Shown here one piece after another: positions 7,703-16,859 of a DNA stretch of 64,000 nt; position 1 is the first letter of the stretch; each line of letters begins with the position of its first letter. The translations under genes and the position numbers were made by a program. The stretch is from positions 1 to 64,000 of IMG/VR virus record IMGVR_UViG_3300027668_000008; one strand, written 5' to 3'. The DNA is from a virus. The notes beneath the pieces were generated by a model. It saw only the letters and a program-made list of their open reading frames with translations, was not told the origin of the DNA and made no database searches.

Positions 7703-8766
7703 ACATAGATAAAATTAACTACATGATGATAGAGTTTACATCGGCTTGTAATGCCAGATGTCCTGCTTGTGCAAGAACACAGCACTTTGTTAACAGTGGA
7801 ATAACTCCTCATGGTAGTAGACAAATAACAATGGACCATATGAAGAATCTTTTTGGTATCAAATGGCCCAATTTAAGAAAACTTAATATTGATGGCAACT
7901 ATGGTGACAGTATGTATCACCCACACAGTTTAGAATTATTGGAATACATCGCTGACACACAAGATGCATCTAAGATTAAGTTATACATTGATTCCAATGG
8001 AGGCTACAAGAAGCCTGAGTTTTGGACAAAGTTGGGCGACTTAATGAAACGTTTTCATCCTACAAGTTGTATTACATTCGGCATCGATGGAATAGATCCA
8101 GAAATGCATGCCAGGTACAGAGTAAGAGTAGACTTAAACAAAGTATTTGAAAATGCTAAAGCGTTTATCGATAATGGTGGCAACGCTGAATGGAAATGGA
8201 TTGGCTTTGATTATAATGATCACCAATTGGAAGATGCTAAACGTATGAGTAAAGAAATGGGGTTCAGTGCGTTTATATATAAAAATACTAGAGTAAGACA
8301 TAGTATTATACGTGAAGCAATGGGTCTACAAGACTTAGACAAGGGTGTTAGTGCTACGAGTAAGAATGTTAACAGTACAATTAGTCAAGAGATAGTTGCA
8401 CAAGCAAAGAAAGAAATTAAAAGTGTTAAAGACTTTGCTAACGATAGTACAATACATTGTAGGTTCCGTAGGGAAAAGAACTATGGATTTCAAGTAGAAC
8501 ACAGTGGCAGAATATATCAATGCTGTCATTTACCTGGGTACTATAATTACCAACAACCTGGCACTGAGATTTATAAAGAATATGAATATTATACAAATAA
8601 ATACAACACTAACTGGAACAGTTTAGACGAACACGGAATAATGGATATATTAAATCACCAATACTTCCAGCACGACTTAACAGACAGTTTTAATAACAGA
8701 ACAGATGCAACTGAAAACCCTAGAATAAACAGATGTATTTCAAAATGCGGATCAATTGATGCTTAA
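7693..8766 (+). CDS. Radical SAM protein with C-terminal twitch-like domain (type A)
   Basis: A 357-residue type A enzyme with Cys19-x3-Cys23-x2-Cys26 (SACNARCPAC) and DGNYGDSMYHP in the position where GGEP usually sits. The C-terminal auxiliary site is shown by CRFRREKNY, RIYQCCHLPG and RCISKC. It is most like the type A protein at 13394-14488. The gene overlaps the SGNH-like gene before it and the type B radical SAM gene after it (by 8 nt from the ATG at 8759), repeating the A-then-B order seen at 2911-5797. Substrate unknown. Confidence 0.87.
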   Translation: MALDIDKINYMMIEFTSACNARCPACARTQHFVNSGITPHGSRQITMDHMKNLFGIKWPNLRKLNIDGNYGDSMYHPHSLELLEYIADTQDASKIKLYIDSNGGYKKPEFWTKLGDLMKRFHPTSCITFGIDGIDPEMHARYRVRVDLNKVFENAKAFIDNGGNAEWKWIGFDYNDHQLEDAKRMSKEMGFSAFIYKNTRVRHSIIREAMGLQDLDKGVSATSKNVNSTISQEIVAQAKKEIKSVKDFANDSTIHCRFRREKNYGFQVEHSGRIYQCCHLPGYYNYQQPGTEIYKEYEYYTNKYNTNWNSLDEHGIMDILNHQYFQHDLTDSFNNRTDATENPRINRCISKCGSIDA

Positions 8767-10021
8767 AGATAAGAAAAACTTCTGCCCGGCTCCCTTTGTA
8801 CATGGATACATTAATGCAAACAATAGAGCTCATAAACTATGTTGCATGAGTGATATTGTGGGCAGGTTTGATGGAACAAAGCCTTTGCAAGACACTTTCC
8901 AAGAGTTTTGGAATGGAGAGGTGATGCAAGACACAAGAAAGTCTTTTATGCAAGGAGAGTTTCCCAAGGCTTGTTGGTATTGTAAGGAACACGAAGAAAA
9001 AGACAACATCGCTGAAAGTCAAAGAATACAATTACTCGAACGTTATGAAAATAAACTAGACTTTGAAGAACTTGAGTTAGATATTGTAAACGGCAACAAA
9101 CATAACAAGCCATTAGATATTGATTTACGTCCTGGTAAACTATGCAATCTAAAATGCAGAAGTTGTAATACTGTTTGGAGTGATAAGATTGAAAAAGAAG
9201 TTTTAGCAAATCCAGAGATACAAGGCAAAGAATGGTATTGGGATACCATTACACAAAACAAAAAGTCAATGGATATTGTTAACAGCATCGACTGGGAAAG
9301 TGATGACTTTGATATCGTGAGTAATTTTGATTTAGATAATGTTAAATGGTTAAAAATGTCTGGCGGAGAGACACTAGTAGATAAACGTGTTATTAGAATG
9401 TTACAACGTGTGGCAGATACAGGTTATGCAAAAGGTATAAACTTACACCTGCTTACTAACGGTACAGTTAATCCTATTAAGTTAAGACCTGTGCTAGAAC
9501 AGTTTAAGGTGTTAACCATCAATACAAGTTTTGACGCAAGTGGATCGCTAAATGAATACTTAAGAACAAATTCTAACTACGACAAGTGTATCACAAACTT
9601 TAAAGACATATTTAAAATAAAGAATTTACAATGGCAAGGCATTAATGCAGTTATGCAAGTTACTAATGCTTTCAATATTGACGAATGGTATAGTGAATTA
9701 TATGAAATAGGCAAAGAAGCAGGCGGGGATAAGTTTAAAGGAATTAACTTACTGCCGTTAGTTGATCCTATGTATTTGTGTGTTGGTTGGTTAGATGAAG
9801 ATCATAAACAAATTATTCAAAGCAAGTTAGACATATTACTTAAACGTTATGCTAACAATAACGATATTGAAAAGAAATTAAAAGTTTTAAAAACAGAATT
9901 AAACCAAAAATTAGATGTAGAGTACGAAAAGGCAAGGTATGTAAGACATACAAAAGCATTAGATAAAATTAGGAATACAAATGTGTTAGATTTTGTACCA
10001 CAACTAGAGAGGTATATGTAA
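8759..10021 (+). CDS. Radical SAM protein with N-terminal twitch domain (type B)
   Basis: A 420-residue type B radical SAM enzyme. I take the ATG at 8759 (ATGCTTAA overlap with the stop of the preceding gene) rather than a TTG three bases earlier. Auxiliary cysteines are Cys9, Cys28/29, Cys72 and Cys75; the core motif is Cys129-x3-Cys133-x2-Cys136, with MSGGETLVD as the SAM-binding motif (Thr where most have Pro). It is coupled by TAATG to a nitroreductase-like gene. Second member of an A-B doublet. Substrate unknown. Confidence 0.87.
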   Translation: MLKDKKNFCPAPFVHGYINANNRAHKLCCMSDIVGRFDGTKPLQDTFQEFWNGEVMQDTRKSFMQGEFPKACWYCKEHEEKDNIAESQRIQLLERYENKLDFEELELDIVNGNKHNKPLDIDLRPGKLCNLKCRSCNTVWSDKIEKEVLANPEIQGKEWYWDTITQNKKSMDIVNSIDWESDDFDIVSNFDLDNVKWLKMSGGETLVDKRVIRMLQRVADTGYAKGINLHLLTNGTVNPIKLRPVLEQFKVLTINTSFDASGSLNEYLRTNSNYDKCITNFKDIFKIKNLQWQGINAVMQVTNAFNIDEWYSELYEIGKEAGGDKFKGINLLPLVDPMYLCVGWLDEDHKQIIQSKLDILLKRYANNNDIEKKLKVLKTELNQKLDVEYEKARYVRHTKALDKIRNTNVLDFVPQLERYM

Positions 10022-10761
10022 TGGAATGGCTTGATATAATAAACAACAGGCACACAACGTTTGCTTGGGAAGAAGATAAGATACCAACAGAGGAAGAACT
10101 TGTGGACGTTCTGCAGGAGGTATTCGCACATATACCATCTAAAAATTTACAGTTTCCTTATCAAGTAAGACTTTTAAGGAATAATGATCCTGCGATAAGC
10201 AAAGAAATAATGACTATTTGTAAACGAAACGAACACAAAACAGATGAAGAAGATCTAGGAAATCCTCAAGTACTTGCTCCGTGGCTTATAGGATTTTGTT
10301 CTAGATATGTAGCAGACTTAGAGTCGAGATACGAATCAGACTCAACAAGAGGCCTAGACACGTTTGAACTTCCGGAAGTAGGCACTAGAGAAAGAAAAGC
10401 AAAAATACAAAATCGTGCTGGTAGTGAACGAGGACAAATGCAAACAGAAAATATTGAAATAGGTATTATGTCTACTTATATTATGTTAGCAATGGCTAAT
10501 AGAGGAATACAAACTGGTATGTGTCAAAACATACAAAGAGATTACACTAGAGCGGAAGAGATATTCGATATCGATAGTGATGTTAAAAACCTAGACTTTA
10601 GATTTATAATGGGAGTTGGGTATGGAAAAGATGCTAGTATAAAGCACGAGTACTTCGATCCTAGAATAGATAAAACAAAACTAATTCCGTTTAAGCCAGT
10701 TAATGTAGAAAAAGTATACCCTCGTCCTGTGTTCGACGATGTAATTAAGGTGGTAAAATAA
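10021..10761 (+). CDS. Nitroreductase-like flavoprotein
   Basis: The 246 residues resemble the nitroreductase family (FMN-binding, usually dimeric NAD(P)H oxidoreductases). The N terminus IINNRHTTFAWEEDKIPTEE corresponds to the family's RRS.R.F....I opening, SKNLQFPYQVRLLRN to the substrate/FMN region, and EIGIMSTYIMLAMANRGIQT to the helix before the second FMN contact. It sits between two type B radical SAM genes, coupled to each by TAATG, so it could supply electrons to, or act on the same substrate as, the radical enzymes; that is inference. Some conserved FMN residues cannot be checked by eye. Confidence 0.6.
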   Translation: MEWLDIINNRHTTFAWEEDKIPTEEELVDVLQEVFAHIPSKNLQFPYQVRLLRNNDPAISKEIMTICKRNEHKTDEEDLGNPQVLAPWLIGFCSRYVADLESRYESDSTRGLDTFELPEVGTRERKAKIQNRAGSERGQMQTENIEIGIMSTYIMLAMANRGIQTGMCQNIQRDYTRAEEIFDIDSDVKNLDFRFIMGVGYGKDASIKHEYFDPRIDKTKLIPFKPVNVEKVYPRPVFDDVIKVVK

Positions 10762-11918
10762 TGAAAAATACAATTTGTTCAGCACCTTGGCAAGCAACAT
10801 ACTATAAAGAAAGTATGGGCAAATACAAAATGTGTTGTAGTTTTAAAAAATGGACTAAAGCAGAAAGTCCTGAAGATTATTACAACTCGCCAATGGTAGA
10901 ATCTGTTAGGGAGAAAATGCTTAACGGAGAATGGCATGAAGGTTGTACACTTTGTCACAAATTAGAAAACGCGGGTCTTGAAAGTGATAGAGAAACATTT
11001 AATAAACATTTAGAAGTTGACAAATTAGATACAAGTAAGTTTGAACTTAAATGGTTAGATTATAGACCAGGAAACTTATGTAACTTAAAATGTAGAATGT
11101 GTCATTCTAGTAACAGTAGTTTAATCGATAAAGAAACAAAAAAACATCCTGAATTGAAAAAATTTATGGAGACAATACCTGAATACGAATCGGAATTATT
11201 ACCAAGTATTTGCAATGATGAAACCTTTAGAGATTTAGAAGTATTAAAAATATTAGGCGGTGAACCAACTATTGATCCACAAGTACAAAAATTACTAGAG
11301 TGGACAATTAGTAATGGATACGCAAAGAATATTAATTTGCGTTACACAACAAATGCAACAAACATAAATGAAAATTGGATTAAAGCAGTTAAACAATTTA
11401 AAACAACAAAGATTCAATTAAGTTTAGATGGCACAGGCAAAACATACGACTATATTAGAACAGGCGCCAATTGGCATAAAATTAAAGAAAATATTATGTT
11501 AATGCCTAAAAAGATTAATAACATTAGAAACATTGGTTCTAATATTGTGTTTAGTGTCTATGACTGTTTTACTATTGATCAGTGGTATCCAGAGTTGTTA
11601 GAAATAAAAGAAACTATGCAACGAGAATATGGTATAGACATTAACTTTAATATTATTGATTGTACTTGGCCCACTTATCAAATGGTATCTAATTTACCTG
11701 AGGAATACAAACAAATTGTAGTAGACAAAATCGATAGTATGCCAATGGATAAAGTTTTAAAAGCAGTTAGACATCACACTACTAAAAAAGCAAAAGGCAT
11801 ACCAGAAAAAGAAGTTGCTATGTTCTTTGAACATAACGATATGCTAGATAGAATTAGAAAAACAAATATCAATGATATAAGCGAACACTATGAAACACTT
11901 CGACAGAACACATTATAA
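10761..11918 (+). CDS. Radical SAM protein with N-terminal twitch domain (type B)
   Basis: A 385-residue type B enzyme, the shortest of the six. Auxiliary cysteines are Cys6, Cys25/26, Cys62 and Cys65; the core is Cys107-x3-Cys111-x2-Cys114, with LGGEPTIDP as the SAM motif. It has no type A gene before it but follows the nitroreductase-like gene and overlaps the next type B gene by 29 nt. Substrate unknown. Confidence 0.87.
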   Translation: MKNTICSAPWQATYYKESMGKYKMCCSFKKWTKAESPEDYYNSPMVESVREKMLNGEWHEGCTLCHKLENAGLESDRETFNKHLEVDKLDTSKFELKWLDYRPGNLCNLKCRMCHSSNSSLIDKETKKHPELKKFMETIPEYESELLPSICNDETFRDLEVLKILGGEPTIDPQVQKLLEWTISNGYAKNINLRYTTNATNINENWIKAVKQFKTTKIQLSLDGTGKTYDYIRTGANWHKIKENIMLMPKKINNIRNIGSNIVFSVYDCFTIDQWYPELLEIKETMQREYGIDINFNIIDCTWPTYQMVSNLPEEYKQIVVDKIDSMPMDKVLKAVRHHTTKKAKGIPEKEVAMFFEHNDMLDRIRKTNINDISEHYETLRQNTL

Positions 11919-13401
11919 AGATCCAGAACATTACGAACAGAGTATAAAAGATAAAGGTTGTTCAGGCTTTTGTCCTATACCCTGGGTTAGTCTAGGAGTT
12001 AATAACAACGGTGACTATCGTATGTGTGTTCAAGCCGCGGCTAATAGAAAAAATAACATCAGAGGACAATGTAAAGGCCCTGACGGTGTTACTATGCGTA
12101 TCGAAGACACTAGCATTGCCGATAGTCGTAACAGCGAAGTAATGAAAGAAACAAGACGTGATATGATTGCAGGCAAGAGAAGTGATCATTGCGTTCGTTG
12201 TAACAGAGAAGATGATGCTGGTAGTAACAGCCGACGTTGGCTTGACTTAAAGAAGTATTGGCAAGAGTTTGACATCGACGATGCAATAGAGAATACAGCC
12301 AAAGATGGTAGCATAGACACAGAGGAATATCCATTATTAGACTTAGACTTACGTTTAGATAACACTTGTAACTTGAAGTGTCGTATGTGTGGGCCTACTG
12401 AGAGTCATCAATGGTACACTGAATGGATGAAGACAACAGGATACAAAAAGTTTAAAGCGTATGACCACACTGTTAATTTAGAAATGCAAGGTAGCCGAGC
12501 TAAAATAGTTGGTAAGAGTCCATATGGCTGGAGCGACAGAATCGATGTTGCAGAGATACTTCAGAAAGATGCACCTCACTTAAAACAAATATATATGAGT
12601 GGAGGCGAACCTTTAATCATTAATCAACAGTACGAAGTATTACAACAGTATATCGATAATGGTACTGCAAAAGACTTAGAGATCGATTACAATACAAACT
12701 TTACAAGTATTCCACAACGTGCATTAGATCAATGGAAACACTTTAGACAGGTTAACATTGGTGGAAGTGTAGACGGTATCGATAAAGTAAACGACTACGT
12801 TAGGTATCCAAGTAAGTGGACACAGATAAAAGAGAACATAACAAAATTAGATACCCAAACAGAAGATAATGTAACGTGTTGGTTAACATACACCTGGCAA
12901 ATATTAAATGTGTTAAGTGTTACAGACATTATAGAGTATTGTTTAGAGCAAGACTTTGTTAAGTTTAATCGATATAGTCAAAGTGCTTTCTTTACATATC
13001 ACCCTGTGCATAATCCTGCATATTATTGTGTAACTAGTCTGCCAGACCCTGCAAAAGAGTATGTAACAAAGTATATAACTGATTGGATGAATGGTTGGTT
13101 TAAAGAATGGTGTGATAGTAAGCCTAGAGACTATAAAATGTCTAACAGTAATTATGAAATGAGAAACCATGGTAAGATTACAAGAGATTGGGACAATGGC
13201 CCTGATGCTTTATATGAAATCACTTGCAAACAATTGAATAGTATGTTACAATTTATGAATGCACGAAGTACAGTAGAGGAACTACCTGAAATGTGGAGAC
13301 GTACACGCATTTTAGATGAAAGTAGAGGAGAAAACTTTGAAGAAGTTTATCCTGAACTTGCAGTTCATATTAAAAAACACTTAGGCATTAGTAATGATTA
13401 A
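11890..13401 (+). CDS. Radical SAM protein with N-terminal twitch domain (type B)
   Basis: A 503-residue type B enzyme. Auxiliary cysteines are Cys28, Cys46, Cys101 and Cys104; here the usual CC pair is a single Cys (RMCVQAA). The core is Cys160-x3-Cys164-x2-Cys167 and the SAM motif is SGGEPLI. It is closely related to the type B protein at 14485-15813: both share NSRR, EFDI, DG(S/T)IDT and CRMCGPT(E/D)SH stretches, so they are recent paralogues. An N-terminal extension of about 20 residues may reflect a start chosen too far upstream. It overlaps its neighbours by 29 and 8 nt. Confidence 0.87.
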   Translation: MKHFDRTHYKDPEHYEQSIKDKGCSGFCPIPWVSLGVNNNGDYRMCVQAAANRKNNIRGQCKGPDGVTMRIEDTSIADSRNSEVMKETRRDMIAGKRSDHCVRCNREDDAGSNSRRWLDLKKYWQEFDIDDAIENTAKDGSIDTEEYPLLDLDLRLDNTCNLKCRMCGPTESHQWYTEWMKTTGYKKFKAYDHTVNLEMQGSRAKIVGKSPYGWSDRIDVAEILQKDAPHLKQIYMSGGEPLIINQQYEVLQQYIDNGTAKDLEIDYNTNFTSIPQRALDQWKHFRQVNIGGSVDGIDKVNDYVRYPSKWTQIKENITKLDTQTEDNVTCWLTYTWQILNVLSVTDIIEYCLEQDFVKFNRYSQSAFFTYHPVHNPAYYCVTSLPDPAKEYVTKYITDWMNGWFKEWCDSKPRDYKMSNSNYEMRNHGKITRDWDNGPDALYEITCKQLNSMLQFMNARSTVEELPEMWRRTRILDESRGENFEEVYPELAVHIKKHLGISND

Positions 13402-14488
13402 ATTACAAGATTTAGAATCAATACAATTAGAAATTACAAGTAATTGTAATGCCATGTGTTTAGATTGTGCTAGAAACATTGATGGAGTAAAACTTAATCC
13501 ATATGTAGAGTTTGGTAAAGCAGGAAACATGAGCTTTGAATTATTTAAAAGTATACTTAACAAAAAGACATTACCTAACTTTAAGAAGTTAGAACTAGAT
13601 GGTAACTTTGGTGATAGTTTAATACACCCACAGAGTTACGAGTTTATGGAATACTATTGTAATGAGTTTCCAGGAACTAATATCGAGATTAATTCTAATG
13701 GATCTTATAATGACACAGACTGGTGGTATAAGTTAGGAAAGTTATTATCCACACATCTTAATAGGAGACCGGAGCATATTAAGTTTGGTATAGATGGAGT
13801 AGACTTTGAAACACACGGAATATATAGACGTAACTTAGATTACAATAAAATTATAGATAACGCAACAGCATTTATGGCAGGTGGAGGTGTTGCTACATGG
13901 AAGTTTTTAGAGTTCGACCATAATACACATCAAGTTGAACAAGCAAGACAACTAGCAAAAGAATTAGGATTTCAAAGATTTTATTTGAAAGCAACAAGGA
14001 ATAAAACAAGAGTAATTGAAGAAACTTTAGATAATAAATCTTATAAGGTAACTGGACAAGCAACAAAGAAAAAAGAACATATTGAAATAGATTCAATGGA
14101 TAAGGCTACAAGAAATGTTTTAGAAACTCATATAAAAAGTATTGTAAGTGATACTGAAAACTTTTATGATACAAGTACAGTCCGTTGTCCATGGCAAAGA
14201 CGTAAGATGATACAAATAGACTACGATGGTAGAATATATCAATGTTGTCATATTGGTGGAAAATATGGTAGAACAAAGAACTTTAAACATAAAGAGTATC
14301 AATATTACATTGACAAATATGGCATCGATTGGAATAACTTAAATATACATACAATACAAGAAGTTTTTGATCATCCATACTGGAAAGACCTCGACGAAAG
14401 TTTTAACAACAGTATACATGATAAATCAAATCCAAGAATTAAAAGATGCGTTGAAAAATGTTCAGCGGAATTATGGAGTAATGCATGA
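13394..14488 (+). CDS. Radical SAM protein with C-terminal twitch-like domain (type A)
   Basis: A 364-residue type A enzyme with Cys18-x3-Cys22-x2-Cys25 (SNCNAMCLDC), the variant motif DGNFGDSLIHP, and a C-terminal auxiliary site marked by RCPWQRRK, IYQCCHIGG and RCVEKC. It is the nearest relative of 7693-8766. It overlaps the type B gene before it by 8 nt and the one after by 4 nt (ATGA), forming the third A-B doublet with 14485-15813. Substrate unknown. Confidence 0.87.
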   Translation: MIKLQDLESIQLEITSNCNAMCLDCARNIDGVKLNPYVEFGKAGNMSFELFKSILNKKTLPNFKKLELDGNFGDSLIHPQSYEFMEYYCNEFPGTNIEINSNGSYNDTDWWYKLGKLLSTHLNRRPEHIKFGIDGVDFETHGIYRRNLDYNKIIDNATAFMAGGGVATWKFLEFDHNTHQVEQARQLAKELGFQRFYLKATRNKTRVIEETLDNKSYKVTGQATKKKEHIEIDSMDKATRNVLETHIKSIVSDTENFYDTSTVRCPWQRRKMIQIDYDGRIYQCCHIGGKYGRTKNFKHKEYQYYIDKYGIDWNNLNIHTIQEVFDHPYWKDLDESFNNSIHDKSNPRIKRCVEKCSAELWSNA

Positions 14489-15813
14489 GTAAAACATTTT
14501 GTCCAATACCTTGGAACTTTCAGGCTATTAGAAATAATGGCGACATTCGTATTTGCTGTCAAGCAAACGTAACAAAGAATCAAGGTGTAGTTAGACATAA
14601 AGACGGCACTCCGTATAATGCAGGTAAGCATAGTATGAAGCAGGCTCGTAATGCAGACTTAATGAAAGCAGTTCGAAAGAATATGCTTGAAGGTAAGTGG
14701 AGCGACGAATGTACTCGTTGTAAGCAAGAAGAAGACGTAGGACTTAACAGTAGACGTCAATACGAATTGCAAACATGGAAAGAATTTGATATACGACAAG
14801 CACAAGTGTTGACATCAGAAGATGGAACTATTGATACTAGCAATTCTCCTGTTGTTTATTATGATTTACGGTTTGGTAACTTATGCAATCTACAATGTAG
14901 AATGTGTGGACCAACAGATAGTCATAGTTGGTATGAACAGTGGACAGACTATCATAAAGAAGATGGCTTCCAAGACACACATGGTTATGTTAAACTTGAA
15001 CGTAATGCAAAAGGTAGGCTAGACACTGATGATTATAGTTGGCATGGCTCTACTAGTTTTTGGAATAACATTGAAAAGAATTTAGATAATATTCGACACG
15101 TTTATATGGCAGGCGGCGAACCTATGATGATCGAAAGACATTACGAGTTCCTAGAGAAGTGTGTAAAGAAAGGTGTTGCTAAGAATATATTAATTGAATA
15201 CAATACTAACATGACAGCATTGCCTGATAGAGTATTAGAGTATTGGAAACATTTTAAAGAAGTAAGAGTTGGTGCTAGTATAGATGGTATGGGCAAAGTA
15301 CTAGAGTATCAACGTTATCCAATTAAATGGGAACAAGCAAAGAAGAATTTAGATAAGTTAGATAAGTTCTGCCAAGAGAACAGCAACGTAATGGCATGGA
15401 TCGCTTATACAGTAACAGTAAACAATATATGGCACTTGCCGGAGTTTATGTTATGGAAAGTTAATGCTAGTGGGTGGAAGAAGATTAATAGTACATTAAA
15501 GAGACCTGTTATAACTCACCATGTTGCACATGGACCCAGACGTGCTAACATTAGGTTACTTCCTGAGGATATGAAAGACGAATTAGAATTATTTTATACA
15601 GGTTGGAAGAAGATTTTCGAAGGAGAGTTTACTGATTTACAGACAGAAAAGGCTTGCAAAATACTAGATAGTGTGTTACAATATTGTAAATCAGAAGATT
15701 ACTCTGATGCATTACCTGAGTTTAAGAAGTTTACAAAGTATTTAGACATATCAAGAAACCAAAGTATACTCGATGTTGCTCCTAGATACAAACGATTGTT
15801 CGACAATGATTAA
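14485..15813 (+). CDS. Radical SAM protein with N-terminal twitch domain (type B)
   Basis: A 442-residue type B enzyme. Auxiliary cysteines are Cys6, Cys24/25, Cys76 and Cys79; the core is Cys134-x3-Cys138-x2-Cys141, with AGGEPMMIE as the SAM motif. It is a close paralogue of 11890-13401. The ATGA overlap with the type A gene upstream and an 8-nt overlap with the next type A core downstream indicate tight coupling. Substrate unknown. Confidence 0.87.
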   Translation: MSKTFCPIPWNFQAIRNNGDIRICCQANVTKNQGVVRHKDGTPYNAGKHSMKQARNADLMKAVRKNMLEGKWSDECTRCKQEEDVGLNSRRQYELQTWKEFDIRQAQVLTSEDGTIDTSNSPVVYYDLRFGNLCNLQCRMCGPTDSHSWYEQWTDYHKEDGFQDTHGYVKLERNAKGRLDTDDYSWHGSTSFWNNIEKNLDNIRHVYMAGGEPMMIERHYEFLEKCVKKGVAKNILIEYNTNMTALPDRVLEYWKHFKEVRVGASIDGMGKVLEYQRYPIKWEQAKKNLDKLDKFCQENSNVMAWIAYTVTVNNIWHLPEFMLWKVNASGWKKINSTLKRPVITHHVAHGPRRANIRLLPEDMKDELELFYTGWKKIFEGEFTDLQTEKACKILDSVLQYCKSEDYSDALPEFKKFTKYLDISRNQSILDVAPRYKRLFDND

Positions 15814-16525
15814 AGAAGGATACGAAGGACTTAACAATTCAGTATATTTGGAAGGTGGGTTTAGAATACAAATAGAATCCAGCACAAGATGTAACTGCTT
15901 ATGTCCTGGTTGCTCTAGAACAAAGACTAAAGCAAAGTATGATGCAGGTGAGAGTGAACTTATGTATCCTATTATGGATATGAGTTTAGATAATTTTAAA
16001 CTGTTAGTTCGTCCTGAGAATAATATTAAACGTATAACATATAGTCTTACATTAGGAGATCCTATATACAGTGGATCGTTTTTAGAACAAGTGCATTACT
16101 TAAATACTTTAGATAAACGTCCTTGGATTAATTTACATACTAACGGCAGTGGTCGTTCTAAAGATTGGTGGAGTAAACTAGGTAAACTACTACGAGGTAG
16201 AGATAGAGTTGAGTTTACTATTGATGGACTAGAAGATACAAATAAGATTTATAGAATTAACTCAAAGTGGAATACAGTTATAGATGGCTTTAAGGCTTTA
16301 AAGACGAGTATAAATGAAATAGATAGTGATGCTGAAGTAGATGTAAGACATCTTATATTCGAACACAACTATCACCAAACACTAGATGTTTGTAAACTCG
16401 CACAAGACTTAAAGGCAAACACGTTGCGTATATTTGTTGGAGATGGCAGAACACCAGAACATATGAGATTAAAGAGTAAACAGTGGAACGACATTAAAGG
16501 AGAGATAGATGCCTATTTACCCTAA
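15806..16525 (+). CDS. Radical SAM core, type A, lacking its twitch domain
   Basis: A 239-residue radical SAM core with Cys29-x3-Cys33-x2-Cys36 and an extra Cys31 (RCNCLCPGC). LGDPIYSGS takes the place of the GxxGD motif of other type A proteins. I chose the ATG at 15806, which overlaps the stop of the preceding gene (ATGATTAA). The protein ends just where its relatives begin their C-terminal auxiliary domain; that domain is encoded by the next gene, which overlaps by 17 nt in another frame. It could be a natural split or the product of a frameshift. Confidence 0.82.
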   Translation: MIKEGYEGLNNSVYLEGGFRIQIESSTRCNCLCPGCSRTKTKAKYDAGESELMYPIMDMSLDNFKLLVRPENNIKRITYSLTLGDPIYSGSFLEQVHYLNTLDKRPWINLHTNGSGRSKDWWSKLGKLLRGRDRVEFTIDGLEDTNKIYRINSKWNTVIDGFKALKTSINEIDSDAEVDVRHLIFEHNYHQTLDVCKLAQDLKANTLRIFVGDGRTPEHMRLKSKQWNDIKGEIDAYLP

Positions 16526-16859
16526 ATGTAAATACAGAGATGACCAGCCACCTATCCTAAGAGTAGATGGATATGTTGGACCTTGTTGTCACTTCGGCGG
16601 CGAGTCTCCGTGGTTCGACTTAAAAAATTTACTTGGAGATAAAATAGAACAACTGCATATCTCAAACGGCACAATGGATGAAATTAATCGTAGTGAAGCA
16701 AGTTACATGATAGAACAAAGTTTTACAGATGCTCCAATGGATAGTTGTAAACAAATGTGTGGCAAACCGTTCTTACAAACAAGTAAGGAAGGCGGCTTCT
16801 CTACAGCAAACGACAGAGTAATGATTAAAAACTTAATAAAAAGTAGATTAGATGACTGA
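16509..16859 (+). CDS. Stand-alone twitch/auxiliary Fe-S domain (split from radical SAM core)
   Basis: This 116-residue protein corresponds to the C-terminal auxiliary domain of the type A radical SAM proteins: Cys7, then RVDGYVGPCCHFGG with Cys26/27, then Cys80-x3-Cys84 (DSCKQMC), matching IYQCCHIGG and RCVEKC in the relatives. An AAAGGAGA ribosome binding site stands about 7 nt before its ATG, inside the end of the core gene, so separate translation is plausible and the split looks real rather than a sequencing error. It presumably binds a 4Fe-4S cluster and docks on the 15806-16525 protein. It overlaps the following gene by 8 nt. Confidence 0.78.
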   Translation: MPIYPKCKYRDDQPPILRVDGYVGPCCHFGGESPWFDLKNLLGDKIEQLHISNGTMDEINRSEASYMIEQSFTDAPMDSCKQMCGKPFLQTSKEGGFSTANDRVMIKNLIKSRLDD

